64,000 nt of DNA from Massilia sp. YIM B02763 (lineage in GTDB: Bacteria; Pseudomonadota; Gammaproteobacteria; Burkholderiales; Burkholderiaceae_D): NCBI RefSeq assembly GCF_030412015.1, contig NZ_JASNRD010000012.1:109681-173680 (forward strand), in the 5' to 3' direction. The notes beneath the pieces are model-generated. The model was not told the DNA's origin. It did no database searches and was given only the letters and a program-made list of their open reading frames with translations. A program made the translations under genes and the position numbers. Below are positions 42,870-51,016 of this stretch, one piece after another; the first letter of the stretch is position 1; the number at the start of each line of letters is the position of its first letter.

Positions 42870-43430
42870 TTACGGCAAGATGACGTCGATCTCGACCAGC
42901 GCGCTACCCTTCGCCGCATAACCGAGCTTGGCGGCGGCCGCGTACGACAGATCGATGATCCTGTTCGAGTGGAACGGGCCGCGGTCGTTGACGCGGACGA
43001 TGAGCGTTCGGCCGTTCTCGAGGTTGGTCACCCTGACATAACAGGGGATGGGAAGGATCGGATGCGCAGCCGTGAGCTTCAGCACGTCATAGGGTTCACC
43101 GCTTGAGGTCGGCAATCCCTGGTAACGGGTGCCGTACCAGCTCGCCACGCCGCGCGCGTGGTAGGGCGCCAATGTCGTCATCGGCCGGTAGCTGTTTCCC
43201 ATGGCAACATAAGGCTTCAGGGTACCGGAGACGAACCGCTCTGCCCTGGGTACCGGCTCCTGGACGGCATCGATCTGCGCCTGCGTGACGCCTTTTGGCG
43301 GACCGTCGTTGAGGTAATAACCGCCACTGGCTTTCCTTGGCTTGACTTGTGCTGTCGAGCAGGCTGCAAGAGACAGCGCCAACGCGGCGACCAGCGCCGT
43401 TCTTGACCAGATAGATACCATACTTCTCAT
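42870..43430 (-). CDS. RlpA-like septal-ring lipoprotein
   Basis: A 186-residue lipoprotein: signal peptide ending in the lipobox LAAC (Cys near residue 24) and a double-psi beta-barrel of RlpA type (GVASWYGTRYQG, TAAHPILP, VNDRGPFHSNRIIDLS). RlpA of Pseudomonas cleaves denuded glycan at the septum; the His and Asp of its active site are kept here. The SPOR domain of longer RlpA proteins is missing. GGAAAG 6 nt upstream favours the start at 43430 rather than 43454. It is transcribed as a single gene. Confidence 0.87.
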   Translation of the reverse strand: MRSMVSIWSRTALVAALALSLAACSTAQVKPRKASGGYYLNDGPPKGVTQAQIDAVQEPVPRAERFVSGTLKPYVAMGNSYRPMTTLAPYHARGVASWYGTRYQGLPTSSGEPYDVLKLTAAHPILPIPCYVRVTNLENGRTLIVRVNDRGPFHSNRIIDLSYAAAAKLGYAAKGSALVEIDVILP

Positions 43431-43532
43431 TGTTGCTTTCCACACGTTGTTCATCGCGCCCGGCGCGCCGGCCGAGTCTGGGATGATACATGTGGAACGG
43501 CAGAACGAAAAATCGTCCTGCCGCGAACGGGA

Positions 43533-44690
43533 TCAGGGATCGAGCGGATCCCAGGGATCGACACGCAGCGAATGCAGCGACGGCGTGAACTCCACCTCGT
43601 ACGGCGAGAACCGCGTCCCGAGCGTTCCGGGGTCATAGCCCAGCTCCGCCGGATTGCGCGCCGCGAACTCCGGGCTCGTGATGTAGCGGCTCTGGTCGGC
43701 GTTGGCGACGATCAGCGTCGGCTTGTCGAGCGGTGCGCCCATCGCGTGCAGGCGGCGCGTGGCATTGCGCAGGTTGGTCGTCGTGTGGCGCGCGTACGGT
43801 TCGATGACAATGCGCTCGGCCGGGATGTGGTAACGCTCGACCAGCGCCTTGCGCATCTCCACCGCTTCGACGAAATGCGATCCCTTCGGATGCACGGCCG
43901 CGCCGCTGGTGATGATGAAGGCGACGTCGCCCTGCGCGAAGCGTCGCGCCGCCAGTTGCAGGTGCAGTTTGCCGCGCGCGCTCAACGGAATCGTCGGGTT
44001 CTCCGGTCCCACACCCGGGATGATGATCGCGCTGTAGCGGTAGCGCTTCCAGTCGAGCGTGCGCGCCAGCGCGAACGGCGCCGCGTTATGGGCCGTGTCG
44101 AGCGGCTCGAAGGCCACGGCGTCGTGGCGCTCGTTGACGTCGATCAGCGCGATGGCCAGCGCGAGGCTCGGGTCCAGGCGCACGGCCGGATCGTTCTTGC
44201 CGGCGTCGGCCAGCCAGATGGCATCGGCCACGAGCGCCTTGAAGTCGGCGCCGCCGGTCTGCTCCACGGGGCCGTCGATCATCGGGTAACGCGTCTGGGT
44301 GCCGAAGCCATAGGTCTGCAGCACCGCGTTCAGGCCGCGCAGTTCGCGCACCACCTGGGCCTTGATGCCGTCGTCGGCGAGCACCGGCTGGTTGGCCGAC
44401 GGCGGCACGGCGGCCGCCACCGCGTCCATTTCGGCATCGTTCCAGGTCGCGGCCAGGAACAGGCACTTGGGCGCCAGCTGGCACGCGTCGATGCGTTTCC
44501 GGCGCGCCTCCAGCACGGCGGCCAGCGCCGCCGGCGGCTGGCCGGCGCCGGCCTTGACGCTGGCGACGAAGGGGAACATGCGCGTGGCCATCAGCGCCCA
44601 TTGCTGGTCGGCGGCCGGCGCGGCCTGCAGGGGAAGCGCCGCGAACGATACGGTGGCCAGTGCGGCCGTGGTCAGGAGTCGTTTGAACAT
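43533..44690 (-). CDS. Exported YdcF/DUF218-family protein
   Basis: A 385-residue protein with a signal peptide (cleavage near LQA-AP, residue 23). The C-terminal half is a DUF218 (YdcF-like) domain: IIIPGVGPEN, then ITSGAAVHPKG, and IVIEPYARHTTTNLRNA, the conserved pattern of this SAM- or nucleotide-binding fold family. The N-terminal half of about 180 residues is not recognised. It starts four bases after the TonB receptor stop and is therefore an operon partner; a role in taking up or processing the receptor's ligand is inferred. Confidence 0.82.
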   Translation of the reverse strand: MFKRLLTTAALATVSFAALPLQAAPAADQQWALMATRMFPFVASVKAGAGQPPAALAAVLEARRKRIDACQLAPKCLFLAATWNDAEMDAVAAAVPPSANQPVLADDGIKAQVVRELRGLNAVLQTYGFGTQTRYPMIDGPVEQTGGADFKALVADAIWLADAGKNDPAVRLDPSLALAIALIDVNERHDAVAFEPLDTAHNAAPFALARTLDWKRYRYSAIIIPGVGPENPTIPLSARGKLHLQLAARRFAQGDVAFIITSGAAVHPKGSHFVEAVEMRKALVERYHIPAERIVIEPYARHTTTNLRNATRRLHAMGAPLDKPTLIVANADQSRYITSPEFAARNPAELGYDPGTLGTRFSPYEVEFTPSLHSLRVDPWDPLDP

Positions 44691-44694
44691 CGGG

Positions 44695-47190
44695 TCACCA
44701 TGCCTTGCTGATCGAGAAGCGGCCGCTGCGGCCGAACACGGGACGGCCGTAGATGGCCGTGCTGCTACCCTGCCCCGCCAGCGTATCGGTGCGGGTATTG
44801 CCTTCGGTGAGACCCTTGGCATTCGTCAGGTTGTCGCCGGTGAGCTGGAATTGCCAGTCGCCGCGCGTGAGCGTGATCCCCGCTCCCACCGAGTGGTACG
44901 CCGGCAGTTCGGTCGCCATGAAGAAGTCGACGTAGCGCTTGCCCGTGTAGGCATAGCTGCCGTAGACGTCGACCTGGTTGCCGGCGACGCTGAAGCTGTA
45001 GGTCGGGCGGACGTTGCCGAATACCTTGGGCTCGCGGATGATCTGGTTGCCGACCACCTTGGACGGATCGGCGCCGGTGGCGCTGACGAAGTTGCGGTAC
45101 TGCGGATCCTGCAGCGTCAGCGAGGCGTTCACGGCGAAGCGGTCGGTGATATACCAGGCGCCGTCCGCTTCCGCGCCGCGCACGACGGCCTTGCCGAAGA
45201 ACGGCACGGTCTGGTCGTTGCGGCCCGTGGCCGGGTTGAACGCCGCGAACGAGGCATTCAGCGGATCGAACTCCGTATAGAAGCCGGTGACGTACAGGTA
45301 GGACCGGCCGAAGGTGGCCTTGAAGCCCACTTCGTACTGGTCGGCCTTCGTGGTCAGCACCAACGGATCGACCGTCGACGCCACGTTCATCGTCGGCGGC
45401 ACCTCGAGGTGCGACACGCGCGCGTAGCCGCCCAGGCGCGCGCTAAAGTCGTAGTTGGCGCCCAGCGTCCAGTTGGTCGTATGCGGTGTGTAGACATGCG
45501 ATTGGCGCTGGCCCGTGAACGCGCGCGTGGTGTCGTCGGCCAGCGTGGCCGCATCGCCCAGGTTGGCCTGGCGGGTCAGCAGCGCGTAGCCGTCGTAGTG
45601 ATAGCGCTCGGTGCGCACGCCGGCGTCCAGGCGCAGGCGATCCGTGACGTCCCAGGTGTCGTTCAGGTACAGCGCGCCCATGCGCGCATGCACGTCGCCC
45701 TGGTTCAACGTCGTCGCGTAGCGCAGCACGCCATTGTCCGTCACCGATCCCAGCACGGCGCCGTTGGCACCGTAGGCGACCAGGTCGAGGGTGCGCGGCT
45801 GGCCCTTCACTTCGATCAGCATGTCGTTGTAGACCGACTTGCTGGTGGTGGCGTAGACGCTGCCGTAGAAACCGGCCTTGACATCGTGGCTGCCCATGCC
45901 GGTATGGAAGGTGCGGGTGACATTGGCGTCGACCTGGTTCGACCGGAAGTCGGCGCCCGCAGCGCGGTACTGGCCCTGCATGACGAGGCCGGAGGCGCCA
46001 TACGGATCGTAGGCCTGGCTGCCGTTCGTGCCCGCATAGGCGTAGCCCAGGTGGTCGACCGGACCGAAGGCCGTTTTCGCGGCGCCCAGGAAGCCGCTGG
46101 CGAAGGTGCGCGCGTCGACCGGGTTCGAGGTGGAATAGAACGCGTCGAAATCGAGGCTGCCCTTGGTCAGGCCGCCCTTGACGGAGAGCTGCCATGGCCC
46201 CAGTTCGCCGTCGTACTGCAGGCCGATGTTGCCGAACTCCAGGTGGCGGCCGTTGGCCAGGTCGCGCCGGTCGGTCTGCAGCGTCCCCGTACCGTCCAGG
46301 TATTTCTGCGGGACGTTGCGCAGCGCCGGCGAATTCAGCGTGCCCTTGAAGTAATCGATGTACGGGTCGAGCGACACGGACGGATTGCGCGGGTCGGCCG
46401 TCGGAATCGGCAGGTAGAAGACGTTGTGGTCGTTCAGGTAGTTGGCGCTGACCTTGAACGTGCCCGCATCCGTCACGCGCTTGATGTTGGCGCGGAGTTG
46501 GCCGCCCTGGTCGTTCGGGAAGCCGTTGTCGCGGTGGCCGTCGTCCTTGCGCACGAAGCCGCCGATCGCATAGAAGGTGCGGTCGTCGATCTTGCCGGAC
46601 TGGTAGGCGTCGAGGCGCTTGAGGCCCGTCGTGCCGACCGTCAGCTGGGCCTTGCCCTTCGTCTTGTCCGTGCCGGTCACCGTCGTGTTGTTGACGATGG
46701 CGGCCGCCTGGCTGGCATAGATCGGCGCCGGACCGCCACGCACCACCTCGATGGACTTCGTCATCAGGTCGTAGCGGTTCATGCTGTCGCCACGGAAGAA
46801 GAAGCCGTTAATTTCGGTCATCAGCGGCAGGCCGTCCTGCTGGAACAGCGCGTAGCCGTCGTCGGTAGGAATGCCGCGCACACGCGTGACGTTCTGCACT
46901 TCGCCACCCGTGGCCTCGACCTGGATGCCGGGCATCTTGCCGAGCAAGTCCGCCATGTTCTGCGGCGCGAGCTTCTGGATGTCGCTTTGCGACAGCGCGT
47001 TGACTGCATAGGACACGTCGAAACGGCGCTGCGGACGCGCCGAGCCGGTGACGACGACGACCTGGCCGTCGCCCGTGTCGGCGCTGGCGTCCGCGGCCTG
47101 CGATGCCGGTGCGCTCTCCTGTGCGAAGGCCGGACAGGCCAGCGCGGCCAGTGCACAGCCGACGGCGACTGTCGTTTTCTTCCTGATCAT
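44695..47190 (-). CDS. TonB-dependent outer-membrane receptor
   Basis: An 831-residue receptor: signal peptide (cleavage near AFA-QE, residue 23), plug domain at about 45-170 (MADLLGKMPGIQVEATGGEVQNVTRVRGIP), and a 22-stranded barrel ending in W (FSISKAW). Neighbours (a YdcF-like protein, a divergent ROK regulator and a GPH-type sugar transporter) point to a carbohydrate or glycoside as ligand rather than an iron siderophore. No Fur box is seen upstream; a ROK-type operator is. Confidence 0.92.
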   Translation of the reverse strand: MIRKKTTVAVGCALAALACPAFAQESAPASQAADASADTGDGQVVVVTGSARPQRRFDVSYAVNALSQSDIQKLAPQNMADLLGKMPGIQVEATGGEVQNVTRVRGIPTDDGYALFQQDGLPLMTEINGFFFRGDSMNRYDLMTKSIEVVRGGPAPIYASQAAAIVNNTTVTGTDKTKGKAQLTVGTTGLKRLDAYQSGKIDDRTFYAIGGFVRKDDGHRDNGFPNDQGGQLRANIKRVTDAGTFKVSANYLNDHNVFYLPIPTADPRNPSVSLDPYIDYFKGTLNSPALRNVPQKYLDGTGTLQTDRRDLANGRHLEFGNIGLQYDGELGPWQLSVKGGLTKGSLDFDAFYSTSNPVDARTFASGFLGAAKTAFGPVDHLGYAYAGTNGSQAYDPYGASGLVMQGQYRAAGADFRSNQVDANVTRTFHTGMGSHDVKAGFYGSVYATTSKSVYNDMLIEVKGQPRTLDLVAYGANGAVLGSVTDNGVLRYATTLNQGDVHARMGALYLNDTWDVTDRLRLDAGVRTERYHYDGYALLTRQANLGDAATLADDTTRAFTGQRQSHVYTPHTTNWTLGANYDFSARLGGYARVSHLEVPPTMNVASTVDPLVLTTKADQYEVGFKATFGRSYLYVTGFYTEFDPLNASFAAFNPATGRNDQTVPFFGKAVVRGAEADGAWYITDRFAVNASLTLQDPQYRNFVSATGADPSKVVGNQIIREPKVFGNVRPTYSFSVAGNQVDVYGSYAYTGKRYVDFFMATELPAYHSVGAGITLTRGDWQFQLTGDNLTNAKGLTEGNTRTDTLAGQGSSTAIYGRPVFGRSGRFSISKAW

Positions 47191-47250
47191 GTATTACTCC
47201 TGGTCGATGGGTCGATATCGAGCCGCAGGATAAGGAGGAATTTTGACCGC

Positions 47251-47275
47251 TTTATTTATTACTTGTAAAATAAAT
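47251..47275. promoter_or_regulatory. Candidate ROK-regulator operator
   Basis: An AT-rich inverted repeat, TTTATTT...AAATAAAT with about 10 bp between the arms, in the 102-bp gap between the TonB receptor and ROK genes. It resembles the TTATTT/AAATAA sites bound by NagC/Mlc-type ROK repressors and could control both genes. Confidence 0.6.
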
Positions 47276-47292
47276 AGATTAATCTCCTTGTC

Positions 47293-48435
47293 ATGGATCG
47301 GGGTGGGACGATGAAGGCGACGCGCCTGCACCTGCTGTCGGAAGAAAAACGCCTGCTCTGGCATCTGCGCACGAAGGGCGCGATGCCGCGTACGGAGCTG
47401 GCGCTGGCGCTCCAAGTGAGCAACTCGGCACTGACGAAGCTGTCGCACAACCTGATCAGCCTGGGGCTGGTCGAGGAACGCGCCGCGGCCGACGCGCCCG
47501 CGCGCGGCCGGCCGACGGTCCCCCTCGGCATTGCCGCCACGGGCGGTTTCGCGGCGGGTGCAACGGTGCACAAGGGCGTGCTCGAGATCGCGCTCGTCGA
47601 TTTTGCTGGCGGCATCATCGCCCTCAGCAGCGAGCAGGTCGGCGCGCCCGATCCGGCCGAATTTGCCGGCATCCTGGAACAGCGCATCCACGCCCTGTCG
47701 GTGCAGCACCGGCTGCTGGGCATGCGCTTCCTCGGCATCGGCATCGGCGTGCCGGGACCGGCGATGACACGCATGGGCGAGCGCTGGCATACCGTCATGG
47801 AACTGCCGGGATGGCGCGACGTGCCCCTGCGGCGCATGCTCGACGAGGCGCTGGGGACGACCGTCCTGCTGGAAAACGACGCCAAGGCGGCGGCGCTGGC
47901 CGAGTACTACCTGAACGGCACCGTGGGCAAGGCGGCGACCGTCGTCCTGATCCTGCTGGGCTACGGCATCGGTGCCGGCGTGATCGAGGAAGGCCGCCTG
48001 GTCCGGGGCGAGTTCGGCGGCGCGGGCGAAATCGGGCGGCTGTATCCTGGCGACGCGCCGCGCCCGAGCACGCTGGACCTGCTGTCCGTGCTGCGCGCAG
48101 CCGGCTGCCCCATCGAGTCGGTGGCACGCTTCGACGAACTCACGGACGGCTACGCCGACGTCATCGAACGATGGCTGGACCGCGCCGCCGGCCAACTGGA
48201 AGGACTCGTCAACGGCGCCATCGCCTGGTTCGACCCGGACGACATCGTGTTTTCCAGCCCGCTGCCGGAATGGGTCGTGGCGCGCCTGGCGGCGCGCCTG
48301 AACGCCCTGCCCCTGCGCTGGCCGGACTACCGGGAACGCGGCCAGGTACGGGTGTCCAAGCTGGGCGGCAGCGCCATCGCGCTGGGCGCCGCGCTGCTGT
48401 CGATCCATGCGGCGACCGCCCTCGTGCACCAGTAG
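47293..48435 (+). CDS. ROK-family transcription regulator
   Basis: A 380-residue protein with an N-terminal winged HTH (MPRTELALALQVSNSALTKLSHNL, about 35-60) and a ROK sugar-kinase-like domain (FLGIGIGVPGPAM, LLENDAKAAALAEYY, GYGIGAGVIEEG). The zinc-binding His and Cys residues normal for ROK proteins are not found: the segment reads GEIGRLYPGDAPRP. So ligand sensing must differ from NagC/Mlc. Start could be 47293 or 47311; the latter is closer to a purine-rich stretch. Divergent from the TonB receptor and followed by the sugar transporter. Confidence 0.87.
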   Translation: MDRGGTMKATRLHLLSEEKRLLWHLRTKGAMPRTELALALQVSNSALTKLSHNLISLGLVEERAAADAPARGRPTVPLGIAATGGFAAGATVHKGVLEIALVDFAGGIIALSSEQVGAPDPAEFAGILEQRIHALSVQHRLLGMRFLGIGIGVPGPAMTRMGERWHTVMELPGWRDVPLRRMLDEALGTTVLLENDAKAAALAEYYLNGTVGKAATVVLILLGYGIGAGVIEEGRLVRGEFGGAGEIGRLYPGDAPRPSTLDLLSVLRAAGCPIESVARFDELTDGYADVIERWLDRAAGQLEGLVNGAIAWFDPDDIVFSSPLPEWVVARLAARLNALPLRWPDYRERGQVRVSKLGGSAIALGAALLSIHAATALVHQ

Positions 48436-48478
48436 CGCGTACATCGAATTGTCATCGTCGTCGCGTAGTATCGGCGCG

Positions 48479-49887
48479 ATGCCAGAACGTGGATCCACCA
48501 TCGCCCAGCTGAAGAACGACCGCCACGTCATCGGCTACGCGTCGGGCAACTTTGGCAAGGCGATCTTCCTCGGCAGTATCGACGTCACGCTGCTGTTCCT
48601 CCTGACCGACATCATCGGGATGCCGGCCCACGACGTCAGCCTGCTCATGCTGGTCGTGCTCGTGGGCGATCTCGCGTTCGACCTCGGCGCCGGCGTCGTG
48701 GCGGTATGGGCCGAACGCCACGGCATCGACTATCCGCGCCTGATTGCGCTGTGCGTGGTGCCGTGCTCTCTTGCGTTCGGCGCGCTGTATGCGCTGCCGC
48801 TGCTGCACGTGAAGACGTTTGCCCTGATCGCCGCCCTGCTGCTGGCGCTGCGGGCCACCTTCGCACTGATCGACGTTCCCCACAACACCCTGCTGGCCCG
48901 CGTGACGACCGACAGCCACGCGCGTGGACGGGCGTCGGGCTACCGCACGCTGTTCAGCGCCAGCGCATCAATCGTCGTGGCCACGGTCGTCGCACCGGCG
49001 ATGCACGTCGCCGGGAACGCGTCGACCGCCGGACGCATCGCCTGGCTGGGTGTCGGCGCCGGTTTGCTGTTCTGCGCGACGCTGCTGGTCTCGGCCTGGT
49101 CGTCCCATGCTGCATGCCGTACGCGCCACGCGCCGCCCGCGCCTGCACCCGCGCGACGCCTGGTGCCGAAACCCGACCGGCTGTATGGCGCGCTCGCGGC
49201 GGTGGCGCTGGTCACCGGCTTCGCGATACCGATGTTCGGCAAGACCCTGCTCTACCTGTGCACCTATGTCCTGCAGGATGGCGCCTTCGCAGGCCACGTG
49301 CTGCTGACGCTGGCCGTCAGCCAGATCGCCGGCGCGACGCTCTGGACCGCGCTTGTGCGACGCCATGACAAGACCAAGTTGCTCGCGGCTAGCCACGCCG
49401 TCGTCGCCGCCGGCATCGTCTTGTTCGCGCGGCGGGCACGCATCGTCCATTGCTGTACGCATGCGCCGCGCTGGCGGGCATCGGATTGGCGGGCGTCTTC
49501 ATGCTGCCGTGGGGGATCCTGGCGGACATCATCGACTTCGCTGAATTCCGTTACCGCGAGCGGCGCGAGACCATTGCGTTTGCCCTCATGCTGGTATTGC
49601 TCAAAGGTGGTGGCGCGGCGGCGCTGGCGACCGTTGGGTGGACGCTGGCGGCGCTGGGATATGTGCCGGGCACTGCGCAGTCGCCCGAGGTTGTGCTGGG
49701 CATGAAGGGGCTGGCTTTCGGCGTGCCGGTGTTGGGTGCTGTGGTTGCGATTGGCGTGCTGCTTTGCCTGGATATCGGACACGCGCGGCATGCGCGCGTG
49801 AGGTGGGTGAACGGCGAGCGGCAGCGGCGGTCGATACGGTGCCTGGAAAAGCATCAGGGGCTTAGCGAATTTCACTCAAGCCCCTGA
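48479..49887 (+). pseudogene. GPH/MelB-type sugar:cation symporter, frameshifted
   Basis: The N-terminal part from 48479 reads as a major facilitator of the glycoside-pentoside-hexuronide group (GYASGNFGKAIFLGS, then DVPHNTLLARVTTDS, and further membrane segments) until about 49430. There it turns into Arg/Cys/Trp-rich nonsense, while another frame takes over as THRPLLYACAALAGIGLAGVF and continues (GILADIIDFAE, RRETIAFALMLVLLKGG) to a stop at 49887. A one-base difference near 49420-49435 separates the two. The full protein would have about 465 residues and twelve membrane segments. It is 43 bp after the ROK gene and probably imported the same sugar. Confidence 0.8.
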
Positions 49888-49904
49888 CGTTACGATGGAT
49901 GTTT

Positions 49905-49950
49905 TGGTAGGCCTCCCCGGAGTCGAACCGGGCACCAACGGATTATGAGT
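49905..49950 (-). repeat. Partial tRNA(CAU) 3' half: distal attachment-site copy of the island
   Basis: Reads, on the minus strand, ACTCATAA (anticodon loop), then the 38-nt 3' half of a tRNA ending in CCA. The same 38 nt, with two paired differences in the T stem (C-to-G and G-to-C), end the split tRNA at 59983-60020. No 5' tRNA half is next to it. This is the pattern left by an element that integrated at a tRNA 3' end. 49951-50299 holds no gene; it has two copies of CGTCACTGyACG (49974 and 50025) that could be integrase arm sites. Confidence 0.75.
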
Positions 49951-50299
49951 GCGTCTTGGACGTTGCGATCGATCGTCACTGTACGTCAGTTCAACGGCTT
50001 GCGTTGGAAAAGACCGTTGCAAACCGTCACTGCACGCATGTGAACTGAACGAAATCTGGACGGTTTCTGGCTCAATCACTAAGCGAAGCTAAAAACACTC
50101 GGCGTTTACTTACGCCCCCATGTCACTAAACGATCAAGCAAGGACGAGTATTGCGCAGTCCGTGGGAACCAGTCACTAAGAACGTAAAAGCTCGACCATG
50201 GAGGCCAGGCTAAGTGCCTGATTTTGCAGGTAGCGGCAGCAGGACTTAAACCCGCTACATGATGATTAAGAATCTCTACAGTGAGCCCGATCGCAAACA

Positions 50300-51016
50300 T
50301 CACCGTCCCCAGCTTTGGTGTCCTAAAGGCAGGGCATTTAGCTCAGCACGTGACTCACGCCAGCGCGGCCAGTGTTGGTCAAGTAGAGTGACAAAGCGTT
50401 CGTTGTGTGTTGGCTCAAGCAAGTGAAGCATCTCATGCACCACGACATACTCCACAAGATCCTTGGGCTTCTTCACCAACTCGGTGTTGAGACGAATGTT
50501 GCCTGCACGGTGATTGCAACTGCCCCACTTGGTTTTCATGCGCTGTAGGAAGTAGCCCGCCACTTGCACACCCAATATGGGCTCCCATTTCGCGATCAGC
50601 TGCGGCACCAACGCATGCAGTAGGGATTTGTGCCAAGCATGCATCACCTCAGCACGTTTAGCCAAATCGTGCCCAGGGCGCACTGAAAGCGTGATGCGCT
50701 TGTGGTCCAATTTGACGAAGGGCGTCACGTCAGCTTCTACTACGGTCATCAGATGGCGGCGCCCCCATAGCTCATGGCTCTCACGCTCACGGAACTGGCG
50801 AGGTGTCTCGCGCGCTTGGGCTTTGAGTGTTTCCTGCTGCTGGCGAATCCACGCGAGCTTGGAGATGGCATACGCGCGGGCCACCTCTGTACGAGTGCTC
50901 TGCGGGGCCACCAGGCTGACGCGTCCATCTGGCGGATGTACGGTGAGGTGTACGTTTTTTACGCCCTTGCGGATCAATTCGATCCTTAGCACCCCCAAGA
51001 CAATCTCTTCGCTCAT
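50300..51016 (-). CDS. YgjP-like M48-type zinc metallopeptidase
   Basis: A 238-residue protein of the DUF45/YgjP group. The zinc-binding motif HEMLHLLEPTHNERF (HExxH plus downstream His) is intact and KTKWGSCN is diagnostic. Genes of this family are very often found next to type I restriction operons, and here its ATG overlaps the hsdR stop by four bases, making it the last gene of the operon. Its role in such operons is unknown; cleaving a restriction subunit or an invader protein is possible. Confidence 0.88.
   Translation of the reverse strand: MSEEIVLGVLRIELIRKGVKNVHLTVHPPDGRVSLVAPQSTRTEVARAYAISKLAWIRQQQETLKAQARETPRQFRERESHELWGRRHLMTVVEADVTPFVKLDHKRITLSVRPGHDLAKRAEVMHAWHKSLLHALVPQLIAKWEPILGVQVAGYFLQRMKTKWGSCNHRAGNIRLNTELVKKPKDLVEYVVVHEMLHLLEPTHNERFVTLLDQHWPRWRESRAELNALPLGHQSWGR

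Noticed and set aside
44695..47190. TonB receptor as siderophore receptor
   Set aside because: No Fur box upstream and the neighbours are sugar-linked (ROK, GPH transporter).
49974..50036. Two CGTCACTGyACG repeats as integrase arm-type sites
   Set aside because: Only two copies and no integrase in the window; kept as a note under the attachment-site entry.
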